DNA of 64,000 nucleotides from Zizania palustris (lineage: Eukaryota > Streptophyta > Magnoliopsida > Poales > Poaceae): positions 5,084,001 through 5,148,000 of the forward strand of contig JAAALK010000283.1 of assembly GCA_019279435.1 (NCBI GenBank), read 5' to 3'. The position numbers were made by a program, and so were the translations under genes. The notes under the pieces were generated by a model. That model had not been told where the DNA came from and did no database searches. It saw nothing but the letters and a program-made list of their open reading frames with translations. The number at the start of each line of letters is the position of its first letter. Within the stretch, counting starts at the first letter, position 1. Of the stretch, positions 31,744-42,769 are shown in pieces.

Positions 31744-32888
31744 TCAGATTTCCCGTTAGGTAATCTCGATCTGCTTTTGTTTTTACCCAGAGTCCAGAAA
31801 ACCGCACCAAAAAAATTCCCCACCGAGAACCCCTTTGTGCCTTGCGATTTTAATTTCAGTTTTAACTTTGTTGAGTTCGTGTTCTTGGTCGAGTCTTGTT
31901 GTTGGTTTAGTCATCCCTCTGTGTCGTTTGAGTAGTAGTTGTTCTTGTGTCTCAGAAAAAAAAATTCCCCACCGAAAAACCCCCCTTCCGCAACCCTACT
32001 TTGTTTTCCACATCGACTCTTGTGACCCCCCTTCAGTAAAACAGGCATAACTTTTCGCTCGTTTGGCAGAAAAATCTGAAATTTTTTGAGCGTGTTCCTG
32101 ACCCAATTTGGGTGGGTACCCTAACTGGGTTCCCCAGTTAGCCCTCTCCAGAATCGCCAAAACAAATCAGGAAGATAAAGAAAAAATTTGTCAAAGTTTT
32201 TGCTCGCCGGACAGCGAACTTGTTTGAATTTTTGTGAGCCACATCCCACCTCAGTTGTAGGTGCCAATTTTTGTGGTTGCATCTCTGGTCATCCTTTTTC
32301 AAAAAAAATAGAGTAAAAAAAAGGAGAAAAAAAATATAAAAAAAAAGAGAAGCGGTCCTATTAGTTGCTTGTCCGAACTCTTGTCCAAACTCTTGTCCGA
32401 TCTCTTGTCCGATCAGTGGCAGGCAGTGGCAGTTTCTGCTTGTCCAATCCCTTGTCCGAACTCTTGTCCGATCTCTTGTCCGATCAGTGGCAGGCAGTGG
32501 CAGTTTCCGTGGCAGTTTCTGCTTGTCCAATCCCTTGTCCGATCTCTTGTCCGATCTCTTGTCCGATCTGCAGAGAGCTGAATTTGGCCCGTGTTGCTTC
32601 CATTTGAGTTTTGGGCACATAGTTTCCCTCTATTGCTTGAATTTTCACCTTGGGAGAACTAAGGCCAGCAACTTTGACGAGTACTAGGGAATACTTATTG
32701 AACTTGGTTTAACTGTTATTATTATCGCTAATCCTTGCTACTCACTTTGCCTTCCAAGCTACACCTTTCTCTTGGTCAGGACAGGTTCATTCCTTGCAAT
32801 TGCCACCACCCTCCACTTGGTTCATCACCTGTAGGCCGGTGACCTCACTGCGGCGTGGTAAGAACACTTGTAAGCGTGGGTAAGGTGC
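31744..32888 (+). other. Non-coding leader in place of gag
   Basis: About 1.1 kb without a gag-like frame. Holds A-rich tracts (32300-32352) and a tandem repeat (32366-32572). Gag would be expected between PBS and protease, so it is missing rather than merely decayed. Confidence 0.75.
32366..32572 (+). repeat. 12-bp tandem repeat inside a larger duplicated unit
   Basis: CTCTTGTCCGAT and close variants occur more than ten times. A block with CAGTGGCAGGCAGTGGCAG is itself repeated at about 90-bp spacing. Confidence 0.88.
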
Positions 32889-35705
32889 TTGATGGATTGC
32901 TTCCACCACACATCCACCACCCCACCTAGCTGTTTACATAAGGATTATTCTTTCTTGTTTTGCCTTTTCACTAACATGGCAGCACTTATTGTACAATGTG
33001 ACTTGAGCACTCACATGGACCAGGACGACCAGGCACAACGGAACAATATATTTCAGACCGTCTTCCTCGTCAATAACCGTCGTGCGCGTGTCATCATCGA
33101 CAGTGGTAGTTGCAACAATTTGGTGAGCCTCGACGTGGTAACTAAGCTTCAACTTCCCACACGTGCACATCCACACCCTTACCATGTGCAATGGTTCAAC
33201 GATAGCGGTAAGCTCAAGGTAACACAAACTGCTCACATCGAATTTTCCATTGGTACATACTTCGGAGTTGCTGATTTTGATGTAGTACCAATGCAAGCAT
33301 GTTCTCTATTACTTGGTAGACCTTGGGTATATGATACTGATGCTACACACCATGGTAGGAGCAATAAGTACACATTTATGTATAAAGGAAAGAAAGTTAC
33401 ATTGCTTCCTATGACTCCTGCTGAAATTGTGAAATTTGAACAAGAAAAACGTGCTAGGGACTCACAAAAGAGCAAAGAACCTTCTGAAAATCAGCAAGTA
33501 GCTGAAACACTTTCGAGGCAACAAAAAGATAAAGTTGTTTCTCCTTCTTCATCACAAGCTATTAATCTGAAAGGACGTGTCATGCTTGCCACTAAAACTA
33601 ACCTTGCAGTACGTAGTTTTCTTGGTCTTGCAGGTTTCTACCGGCGTTTTGTGAAAGATTTCAGCACCATAACCGGTCCTTTACCTGAGTTGACCAAGAA
33701 GGGAGTTACGTTTACTTGGAAGCCAGCACAAGAACAAGCTTTTGCCACACCAGTGGATCGCCTTACACGTGCACCTCTACTTCAGCTACCCGACTTCAGT
33801 AAGACCTTTGAGTTAGAATGTGATGCTAGTGATTTTGGAATAGGAGATGTGCTGCTACAAGGAGGTAAACCCGTGGCCTATTCTAGTGAGAAATTGCATG
33901 GTCCACAGTTGAATTATTCTACCTATGATAAGGAATTATATGCCTTAGTGCGTGTGCTTGAAACTTGGCAACATTACCTTTTGCCTAAGGAGTTTATTAT
34001 TCATTCGGATCATGAAGCATTGAAGCATATACGTAGTCAAGCAAATCTGAATAAACGACATGCTAAATGGGTAGAATTTATTGAGACTTTTCCATATATC
34101 ATTAAGCATAAGAAAGGGAAAGATAATGTGATTGCTGATGCTTTATCTAGACGTTATACATTGCTTTCTCAACTTGACTATAAGATCTTTGGTTTAGAAA
34201 CATTGAAGGACATGTATGCTACTGATTTGGACTTCAAAGATGCTTTTGCAAATTGTACAAATGACCGTGCTTGGAACAAATATGTGCTGAATAATGGATA
34301 TCTTTTTCGTGCTAACAAGTTATGCGTGCCGGCTAGCTCTCTTCGCTTGTTGTTATTGCAGGAAGCACACGGTGGTGGTTTGATGGGTCATTTTGGATCA
34401 AAGAAAACCGAAGATGTGTTGTCCACACACTTCTATTGGCCTAGGATGAGACGAGATGTTGAACGATTTGTGCAGCGTTGTGCCACATACCATAAAGCTA
34501 AGTCCAAACTTAACCCATATGGTTTATATACTCCACTTCCTGTTTCTAGTGCACCTTGGGAAGATATTAGCATGGACTTTATTGTGGGATTGCATAGGAC
34601 AAAGAGGGGGAGAGACTCCATATTTGTAAGAGTGGATAGGTTTTCTAAAATGGCACACTTTATTCCCTGTCACAAGACCAACGATGCTTCACATATTGCT
34701 GATTTATTTTTCAGGGAAATTGTGAGATTGCACGGGATGCCTAGAACCATTGTCTCAGATCGTGATGTGAAGTTTATGAGTTACTTTTGGAAGACAATGT
34801 GGGCCAAGCTTGGCACAAAATTGCTATTTGCAACAACTTGTCACCCGCAAACTAAAGGTCAAACAGAGGTGGTAAACCGTACACTCTCCATGTTGCTGCG
34901 AACAATGATTAAGAAGAACTTGAAGGAATGGGAGGACTGCCTTCCACATGTTGAATTTGCATACAATAGAGCTGTTCACTCAACAACACAATTGTGCCCG
35001 TCTGAAGTGGTGTATGGATTTAAGCCAATCACACCACTTGATTTGCTGCCACTTCCTTTTCAAGAGAGAGCAAACATTGAGGCAACTAAGCGTGCAGAGT
35101 TTGTGAAAGCTATGCATCTGAAGACCAAGGAAGTTATAGAAAAGAAGGCACGCTATTTTGCTCAAAAGACAAATAAAGGAAGAAAGAAGATGTTTTTCAA
35201 ACCAGGAGATCTTGTTTGGTTGTACTTGCGCAAGGATCGTTTTCCTGATTTGAGAAAGTTTAAATTGATGCCCCGTGCTGATGATTTAAAACCCTATTTG
35301 GGAGCTGACGATGAGCTTGAGTCGCGGACGACTCCAATTCAAGAGGGGGAGGATGATGAGGACATCACTTCACATGATACATACAAGGAGCCTCCACCTA
35401 CAATTCAGTTACTAGGACGAATCACACGCGCTCGTGCCCGTCGCTTGAACCATGAGGTTAATTCTTTCCTTAGCAACTATGTCAATATTTGTTTGGACGG
35501 GATGCTACTGAATACTAGTGATATTTCGTTGCTTAGGAACATGGGAGATGGAATAGAAGAGTTGGAGCTGAAGACGGAGTCGCACAGATGTTTTGAAGTC
35601 AAGATTTCGCTGGTTCGGACTACATCAACCACCCTGCACCAAAATGGGCATAACTTCCTCATACGAAGTCTGATTGGCGCGTTCTTTGACTTTTTGGAAA
35701 TCTGA
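32889..35705 (+). CDS. pol: Polyprotein with protease, RNase H and integrase but no RT core
   Basis: 938 codons without a stop. Protease: DSG at residues 71-73. Near residue 242 the frame passes straight into the end of RT (VRSFLGLAGFYRRFVKDFS), so fingers, palm and the YVDD are absent, in frame. RNase H: Asp312, Glu349, Asp374, Asp417. Integrase: zinc finger His494/His501/Cys531 with Tyr534 where a second Cys is expected (CATY); core Asp563, Asp624, Glu660 (35 residues between the last two). The C-terminus (GRITRARARRLNHEV) is encoded through the polypurine tract and 352 bp into the 3' LTR. The true start is uncertain; the ATG at 32976 is also possible. Reverse transcription would need an enzyme from elsewhere. 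Confidence 0.9.
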   Translation: MMDCFHHTSTTPPSCLHKDYSFLFCLFTNMAALIVQCDLSTHMDQDDQAQRNNIFQTVFLVNNRRARVIIDSGSCNNLVSLDVVTKLQLPTRAHPHPYHVQWFNDSGKLKVTQTAHIEFSIGTYFGVADFDVVPMQACSLLLGRPWVYDTDATHHGRSNKYTFMYKGKKVTLLPMTPAEIVKFEQEKRARDSQKSKEPSENQQVAETLSRQQKDKVVSPSSSQAINLKGRVMLATKTNLAVRSFLGLAGFYRRFVKDFSTITGPLPELTKKGVTFTWKPAQEQAFATPVDRLTRAPLLQLPDFSKTFELECDASDFGIGDVLLQGGKPVAYSSEKLHGPQLNYSTYDKELYALVRVLETWQHYLLPKEFIIHSDHEALKHIRSQANLNKRHAKWVEFIETFPYIIKHKKGKDNVIADALSRRYTLLSQLDYKIFGLETLKDMYATDLDFKDAFANCTNDRAWNKYVLNNGYLFRANKLCVPASSLRLLLLQEAHGGGLMGHFGSKKTEDVLSTHFYWPRMRRDVERFVQRCATYHKAKSKLNPYGLYTPLPVSSAPWEDISMDFIVGLHRTKRGRDSIFVRVDRFSKMAHFIPCHKTNDASHIADLFFREIVRLHGMPRTIVSDRDVKFMSYFWKTMWAKLGTKLLFATTCHPQTKGQTEVVNRTLSMLLRTMIKKNLKEWEDCLPHVEFAYNRAVHSTTQLCPSEVVYGFKPITPLDLLPLPFQERANIEATKRAEFVKAMHLKTKEVIEKKARYFAQKTNKGRKKMFFKPGDLVWLYLRKDRFPDLRKFKLMPRADDLKPYLGADDELESRTTPIQEGEDDEDITSHDTYKEPPPTIQLLGRITRARARRLNHEVNSFLSNYVNICLDGMLLNTSDISLLRNMGDGIEELELKTESHRCFEVKISLVRTTSTTLHQNGHNFLIRSLIGAFFDFLEI
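35341..35353 (+). other. Polypurine tract of the gag-less gypsy element
   Basis: AAGAGGGGGAGGA directly before the 3' LTR, inside the coding frame (QEGEDDED). Confidence 0.88.
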
Positions 35706-36264
35706 GGAGAAGACGGATCGTTTGCCGTTGGTTTCACCTCATTTGGAGTCTCGAGTCGTCCTGTGTATTTAAAACAGTCCTGCATGACAGAACTGGGCCG
35801 TGTTGGCCCATAGTCTGAGTCTGTACGTCTTCTAGCCCACAGCCTGTGTCTGTTCGCCTTCCACAGGCCACCGCCCTATATATTCTCACGCCAGCCGCCG
35901 CTAGGGTTAGGTTTTGCTTTGTTTGCATCTACACTTGTGTGTTTAGATCCCGCCTCTTGCACCGGATCGATTGGCTGCTGCATTGGCGTTTGTGAAACCT
36001 CACCTTATCATCGTTTGTCTGTGATTTGGCATTCGACTTGTATCCTTCCTATTCTTGCTTGTGTTCTTGGGTTCGCTTGCAGGAATTAGCCTTCGTGGCG
36101 AGGTCAATCGCGTTCTGCGTGGTTGATAACCAACGGAGACAGTGGTGTAACGATTGCAAGGTTTTGATCCGCCGGACCGGAGCCTTGGATCGCCAACGTC
36201 GAGATTCTCCACCAACCCAAGTTTATCCTTTACCTAGCGGAAGATCGGGACCACTCCCCCATCA
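35354..36264 (+). repeat. 3' LTR of the gag-less gypsy element
   Basis: 911 bp, about 98 percent identical to the 5' LTR by eye; followed by TGGAC and then by Tat copy 3 sequence. Confidence 0.95.
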
Positions 36265-36269
36265 TGGAC

Positions 36270-36448
36270 CATGGCCATACTCTGCTCTCTCGGTTGTAGC
36301 TTGGTCTCCTGAAATAGTGAGAACTCCACCTTGCGTGGGCATATTGAGACAAAAATAGTTATGATGTTCTACAACTCCGAATTGGTTTAGCATTCCTCTC
36401 GCGAAGATTGCATTGTAGGCGTACGGGGCGTCGACGACATCGAAGATA
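36270..36448 (-). pseudogene. pol: Protease-RT linker fragment, Tat copy 3
   Basis: Translates to IFDVVDAPYAYNAIFARGML and QATTERAEYGHGP, matching copy 2 residues 67-86 and 114-126. It is isolated between the gypsy insertion on the left and a solo LTR on the right. Confidence 0.85.
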
Positions 36449-37423
36449 TGATGTGAAGACCTGGGTGGCCCGATCTTTCGGTGAGAGGATAGAGATAACT
36501 TCGATTGGTAGGAGATGACGTTAACGACCCGACTACAACCATACGAGACGTTCGTGTTGCGCCTTAGCGATCGATACACCAACTCCAAGGGTTGTTTATC
36601 TTATCGGTGATCAACCTTGTTCCTGCAAGCAATCAAAGAATGAGCAAGAACAAGATAAAGGAGCAACTAGTATTGCTGGATGTGAAAGACACACATAGAT
36701 AGTTGGGGTTCTGAAACGTGAAACCGGTGATCTAACTGATCACGAGTTTACACAGACAAGTTGCATTGGCTAAACTTTTATCTAATCAAAACCCCAAATT
36801 ACAACTGAAGTCTCTAGGGTTATTTATAGCCCTAGGGACGTTCCCAATGTTTGGAAAACTTATTACATATGGAAAGGACTAATTATTTCCAAAATAGATT
36901 GATTAAAAATGGAAATTCCGTGCTTAATTGGTTCGGCCTAAAAAGGAATATGCATTGATTTAGTGATTGTGATCTCCTCCGATGGAATCTAGATATGTAG
37001 CTAGATCCGTTGGAAAGAGGACGTATCAAGCTTTCCAAAAAGTCCAAGATCATCCAAATCGGAGTTTCCATTTAAACGTTATGCACATTTGAATTCGGTG
37101 CTATCCCTGCTGTCCGAATCCGAGTCATCTTCTCAATCATGTAGAACTTTATTTCTCTTTTCTCTTGGAACAAAAGTAATGTCCCAAACATGTATATTAT
37201 GTTTGGATGGCCTTGCCTTGGTCCCCAATCAACTTCCACGATGTTCCATGCCCTTGATTTACTCACAATGTGTCCCTTAATCCATGTAATAATTTCTGTA
37301 ATTGAAAACAACAACTTATGGTGCAACAACCTTTTCTCAAATATGTAAAATGTAAATCGAATATAGAAAGCATGCAACTTTGTTTTTATTAGATTTATAT
37401 CCCAGCCGGTGATGTCCTCGTCA
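36449..37423 (-). repeat. Solo LTR (975 bp)
   Basis: AGATA on both sides (36444-36448, 37424-37428). Ends TGATGTGAAG and CCTCGTCA. Minus-strand TATA box (CTATAAATAACC) near 36820-36835. Read on the minus strand it starts TGACGAGGACATCAC, close to the start of the LTR at 30819, so a related gypsy family is likely. No interior remains. Confidence 0.85.
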
Positions 37424-37428
37424 AGATA

Positions 37429-37950
37429 ATCTCCTCAACCCTAGCCAGGGCCCCTCTCCAAAGGCAACATCGAGACCTATCTGGCCGAGGGCATTGAGAG
37501 GACCTGCGAAACCTTGGAGTGGGTGAGTTACTGGAAGTAAGTGTCTTTGGGGAATGCACATCTAGTCAAAGGCCTGGACGAAGAGTATATCTGCGAAGCT
37601 TCCACCGTCCACCAATATCCTTCGGACTTGAAGAACTGCTATATCAGCTGAAACTACAGGGGGGTCAGCATGGGGGAATTTCACCCCTACAGCATCGTGA
37701 GCAGTAAAAGAAATAGGTACATGGGACCACTCGTGCATTTCTGCAGCCGAGCTCGAGGTCCCTATGTGTCCTACTTCATGAACATAGTCTCTCTGTTGCC
37801 GCTTTGACATGTTACCGAGGGTCCCCCCTCCAGAGATGGGCAGAACCACCCGCTTGCCGCGATCTTTGGGATCCTCTTGCTTCGGTGGTGGCATAATGTT
37901 GGCCACCGGGAGTTGCATCGGTGCTTTAGGATTGCTAGGCTGGACCATAG
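37429..37950 (-). pseudogene. pol: Gag C-terminus and protease, Tat copy 3
   Basis: Frame 37562-37948 reads LPVANIMPPPKQEDPKDRGK, then the protease motif ILVDGGSFADILFVQAFD (DGG kept). Where copy 2 has its TAG between gag and pol, this copy reads PPVVSADIA without a stop. Confidence 0.88.
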
Positions 37951-39208
37951 TCTATACAGGCTCCGAACGTACTTCTGGAGAGGCCCGATCCGAAGTACCT
38001 CGCCCTGAGCTTCGCCCTAAATACTCGCCCCGAAGGGTCAATATGGACTTACAATCTTTTGTGTCATGGCTTCTATTTTCACCATGCACACAACAGAAGA
38101 AAGCCTGGTGCTTGCCAGCCATCTTCTCTTGAGGCTTCGAGGTACTTGCCTTGTTAGCTTGCGCTTGTTGAAAGTTGAAAGGCATCTTCGGGGCAGAGGG
38201 TGCAATATTTAATACCACGGAGAGGAAGTGATTCTTTCCCCTTCTATGATCATTGAATATATTATCAAGGGGGGCTGACGGAGGAGTCAGGACTTCTGGC
38301 TCCGTCTTCACTTCTCGAAGGAGGACTGGTGCAGGCACCACAATTCTTTGGAGGCAGCCTTCTTCTGCCTTGGCATACTGCTCGAAGTATGCCATTAGTT
38401 GTGCTACAGACGACACCGGCTTTTGGTGAAGTTTGCTGAGGAGGTCTGGGTTCAACACCCTTCGTGCGCCGCATCCACTACCGAAGAGGTAGACAAGCCT
38501 TTAATCTGGGACATGGTGTGGGCAAAGCGTGTAAAGTACTCCCGAAGAGTCTCTCCTGCTTGCTGCTTCACTTGGAACAGACTTTCCGTTACCTGATCGA
38601 TCCTAGCTTTAGAGACCATAACCATCGGAGAGACACACCTTCCAACGTGAGGGGGAAGCATTTCGCCATTGTGTTCTGCACCCCTCTGCTGGCTTCTATT
38701 GCCAGGGCATAAGAACGAGAGAACTCTCCGGGGTCGGACCCACTGGAGTATTTGTGCAACTTCGAGGCTGGATCAAGGACACTTTCTGCAAGTCCGGATG
38801 CAGTGGAGATTCATCATCGAAGGATGCATTCTCGGCATCCTCCGGGACTCGAAGAGCTTCGGGATAATTATTAGGACCATCGTCTTGAGGTACCTCTGAA
38901 GTAAGAGTGAAGGCTTGAGGGTGAAGCCTATCTACAGCCTCTTTTCTCCACCTTGCTACTTCCTGTTGAAGCCGCTCTACCTGGGTAACCGCATCCTCAG
39001 GAAGGTCTTCGCTTCCTCCGTAGGGGACCTCCGGGTCTTGAGAACTAGGATAATCAGTTCAAAGCACCGAGGGAGCTTCTCAGGGAACTCTGGGTGCTCA
39101 AGGTCTGATGACCACTTCAGGAGTTGGTGGAATGACTGAGGGTCCTGCACCATTGGTCTGATGGGACCTTCGGGGAGGATCGGTGGCTAGGCTCCGGTTG
39201 GGAGGCAT
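37951..39208 (-). pseudogene. gag: Gag, Tat copy 3
   Basis: Starts MPPNRSLATD at 39208. Two overlapping frames (38452-38661, 37952-38458) cover the Retrotrans_gag region and the Cys/His motif (FCCVHGENRSHDTKDC, near 38080). Frameshifts near 38460 and upstream break it. The order matches copies 1 and 2. Confidence 0.85.
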
Positions 39209-39393
39209 AGCTTATGGAGTTAAGGTCCGAAGACCGAAGACTTCGAATGAGTTGGGAAGGCGGGAAAAGGCCTTCGGACTAGACTTGGAAGCCCCTTACC
39301 GAACGGTGCGCGGAATCTTTAGACTCCGAAACTCCCTCCGCAAGTGCTCTTCGAAGTGTAGTCAGCGGCAGAGAACTAGCTTTTAGAACTAAG

Positions 39394-39413
39394 TTCCCCA
39401 CTGACGACGCGAA
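39394..39413 (-). other. Decayed primer binding site, Tat copy 3
   Basis: Reads TTCGCGTCGTCAGTGGGGAA on the minus strand, with four differences from the PBS of copies 1 and 2. Confidence 0.7.
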
Positions 39414-39414
39414 C

Positions 39415-39908
39415 TGTTGGCGTAAAAGATTACGCTAACAGGTTCTCTAAGATTAAGAACTAACAAACAAAGAGTTTGTGAAGCGGACTATCTCAAGCCT
39501 CCGTATTGGATAATAGCTCGAAGTAGTTCGAAGTTGTGTATTGAATATCTGAATATTCGATGCCTATTACAGGGTGAGAAGGGGGTATTTATAGGTAAAA
39601 AATCTAAGGAAAAGATCTTTTTACCCCTCAATTACAACTGACATAGTGGAAAATATTCGGTACCCCGAATATGGCTAAAATGGTAAAGTATGTCCGAAGA
39701 AGATATATAAGGCAGACGTCCCATCAATATTGTTGTTTCCCACTTCAGAGATGGAGCCTTCGGAGGGTATCTTTGAACTAGGATTCAGACGAACCATTTG
39801 GCTTTAAACCTTTATCAATTCAGAGACTAGTCTTTGGCTTGGAACTTTATGAGTTGTCTGTGTCTCTTAATCTTGAAGGTCCTAAGGATGAAGTATTTCC
39901 CACCAACA
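39415..39908 (-). repeat. 5' LTR of Tat copy 3 (494 bp)
   Basis: TG...CA ends; the U5 terminal inverted repeat (39415-39440) is identical to that of the other copies, while U3 is strongly diverged. Minus-strand TATA box near 39588-39597. The following TCTAC (39909-39913) is the likely target duplication; its partner is lost. Confidence 0.88.
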
Positions 39909-40071
39909 TCTACCGACCCACATGCTGGCAACCAACGATGGCCACCATCCACATGATCCCCGAGGTAAACTTTTGACATTTTCCTCTTTCTTCGGGTCAT
40001 CTTGGTTCGTCTGCTACTTTTACTCATTGTTCCCCTTTTCTTTTATTTGCTTCTTTTACCTTTTGTAGAAT

Positions 40072-42600
40072 TTGAAGAACCAAGTTCTGATTCCCATTTG
40101 CACTCATTCGTCTTGTTTCTTCTTAGGCCCTATGGGTAATCCTGACCCTACAGATTTTATCAATGTTGAATCCTGCCGCATCCCTTTCAAGTTCTATTCA
40201 ATGCTTTCTTTAGTCTGGCAATCCAGTTTTGAACCCCTTCCTCCTTCTCTCCCCAGCTGGCATGACTGGTACATTAGGGTATCAGCCTCCTACCATGTTG
40301 TTTGGGAGAAAATTGACATCAGCCACTGCATCAGCCTTTCCCTTGCCGAGCCATACCAAAATGAGTCGATGCTAGCCGTTGCTTGTTATTTTTAGTCCAA
40401 CGCCTTGAATGCCTTCATCTTTGGTCATGGTCCAATGAGTCCCTCCCTTCTTGATGTCTTCTTCCTGACCTGTCTCGATATAGATTCATCGGCCAACCCC
40501 TCTTTCTTTCGTTCAAAGCTTTGGCTTAATTTATACATGGTCGTTGTCATCGGAGGACCTTCTCTTAATCACGTGCGTTTTCGTACCGATGATCACCTTC
40601 GAAAAGGCTCTTATGAGTTCTATCACCCATCGGTCTTCACAAGACAGCTGGGCTTCGGTCAACTCCCACCTCATCTGTTCTTCGTTGATCAGATCCAAAC
40701 TCATGTGGAAGTCAGGAATACCTTGGAGTGGGACCAACTTTCTACATATGACCGACGAGATTTCTACTGGTGATTTTTCCTCCTGGATAGATTGTTGGAC
40801 ACTCTCCACTACCTTCTTTCATGTGTGGGACGAGCTGAAGAAACATGTCTTTAACCGTTCTTCTTTGACCTATCGGTGACGACTTCATCCAGGTGAATCC
40901 GACGTGAGACCTGAGATGGGTATCTTGATTCTTCTTTTGCTTAGATCCCATCACCTCTTCTTTTCGTATGTTTTAACTTTGCTTCTTGCAGGAGGAGGAC
41001 CTCGATGCACCTTTGGTAAGGTTCAACGGTCAGTTGATACAATACGGACCAGTATCAGCCTCTATAAACATTGGAACTAGTACCCCTTCCTCCACAGCCT
41101 GGGTGAGTGGGAGACAGTCCAAGGGCGTGGTGTGCAAGCACCAGATGACATCCAGTATGTACGTTGATCCACAAGGATCTAGATTGACCAGAAGAACCGG
41201 CCTCTTTCGGTGCTGACCGCCTTTTCGATTGGGCCAGCCCTTGTCGCTCATGTTCCATCGTTCACCAAAATCGCATCGTCTGCCTAGGTTTTCCCTTATC
41301 TTTAGTGTTTTAGTGATTCTTTTCCTGTGCTCGTGACATTAAACGCCTTTTTTATCTTCAGCCCTCGTCATATCCTATTGATGTCAACTCCATTTACACG
41401 ACATTCGACCATATGCTAGATGCACCCGTGGATATTGGATCGGTGAATTCTGCCAATGTTGCCGCGGAGGTGAATGTTCAAGTCAATACGCTAGGAGTCA
41501 TCGATCCAGATGTTTCGGTCATCGTCGACATTGTTGTGGGCGTGGCCATTGAGGTTACGTCTGTGGGTGCCGATGCTGCTGGGAGTGATACACCGATAGG
41601 CGCTGTCAGTGCCTCTGAAGCATTGACTATCAGTGTCAATGCTCCTCCCAAGGTATCTTTACTTGCCTATCCTTTGTTTCTCTTTTACCGATCTTTGGTT
41701 GTAATCGATGCTCGAGCAGGATAGTCTTGACGAGGAGCACCCACATTCCCTTCGGGTCATTATGATGGATGGTGTCGATTCAGCTTCTATTGCTGCCGAT
41801 TCATCGTGGCCAGTTGTTCTAGTTTGGTCACTAGACGTAAGTCCCCTTTTTTGGCACTAGCATGCCTCTCTTCTCATTCATCTAACCTTCCTTTTGTTTT
41901 TCTTAGTCTTTCGCCCATTAATTCTCCTCTGATGTCACCCCATATCTTGATGCCAATGAGGTTGCAAGTGCTGCTCCATTGTCTACCGTTCCATTGACTT
42001 CTAAAGTGAGGGAAATTTTAATGGATTGGCTACATCGGCTGGCAGATCTAATCGAGTGTTGATCAATGACTCAGGTCCGATAAGGACTCTCTTCAATGAT
42101 ATCTCGGCTTCCATCACTCCGTAGTTGATCGATGCTCTTACGACTGTCGCCTTCCTAGAGTTTCATCGTCTAGGGGTGTAGTGGGCCATGCAGTAGATAG
42201 CCAATCCCGCTAACCGGTGGTCGCTATTAGAAGTAATGCAGACTAATAACGTGACGGTGATGATTGAATGTGCTCTCTTGGATTGCATCGAGGGCGATTC
42301 GTCGTCTGTATCGCAGGAACTTGACTAGTTATGGATGGCGGAGGCCGATTCGGTGTCAGAGCTGGATAAAGACTGGTCGGAGATCACCGATAAGGATGGT
42401 GCTCTATCGTCCCTATCGGCCCATGTTGAAGCCTAGAAGCACGAGCTTACCAATGCCGTTCATCATGCGCAGCATCGTCATCGTCTTATTAAAGACGTTC
42501 TTGGTTCGGATGCAGAGGACAAAGCCATCCTTTAGGATGTTGATGCAATCCAACTTCGGGCTATTGAAGTGATTCACCAGGCGTTCCTTTGACTTCCATA
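40072..42600 (+). pseudogene. Antisense ORF with plant mobile domain, broken
   Basis: Translations at 40072-40773 show the plant mobile domain (PF10536) pattern: NAFIFGHGPMSPSLLDV, then SYEFYHPSVFTRQLGFGQLP. The Trp expected after VACYF is TAG (40393-40395). Intron-like gaps and stops break the rest; 41413-41724 is an Ala/Val/Asp-rich frame and 42264-42572 may be the C-terminal part. Plant mobile domains occur in MAIN/MAIL host proteins and in several transposon families. Here the antisense position relative to gag/PR marks it as an element-borne accessory gene. 39909-40071 holds nothing else. Confidence 0.6.
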
Positions 42601-42769
42601 GAACCAATGATCCTTTTAATGAAATATTTGTCCATTTTGTAAAATATTGTAATCGATTCCTTTGATTTGATGTTGAGCTTCTTTGTGTTTTAAGTCTAAG
42701 GGCGATGCTTCTGCATCGAACGTCTAAAGCTGATATCGTCGGTATCGGCTGTTTCTGTGTGTAGATCTT

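Larger units (their letters stand above)
30819..36264 (+). mobile_element. Complete but gag-less, RT-less Ty3/gypsy element
   Basis: Two 911-bp LTRs (30819-31729, 35354-36264), TGGAC target duplication on both sides (30814-30818, 36265-36269), PBS complementary to initiator tRNA-Met, a polypurine tract, and one long ORF. By eye the LTRs differ at about 16 sites plus two single-base indels. The interior has no gag and lacks the RT core, so the element depends on proteins from others. Confidence 0.95.
26709..39908 (-). mobile_element. Old Tat-lineage element, copy 3, with four nested insertions
   Basis: The minus-strand 5' LTR (39908-39415) shares its U5 end with copies 1 and 2. Gag, PR, RT, RNase H and part of integrase follow in order, interrupted by a solo LTR (36449-37423), a whole gypsy element (30819-36264), another solo LTR (28564-29445) and a CACTA-type MITE (27468-27607). 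The left end is cut in the integrase C-terminus (after TKAWY). No antisense gene or 3' LTR remains. Many frameshifts and stops make it the oldest of the three copies. Confidence 0.9.

Noticed and set aside
32366..32572. Possible CRISPR-like array (12-bp repeats)
   Set aside because: Repeats are contiguous, of variable length and without unique spacers, inside a plant retrotransposon leader.
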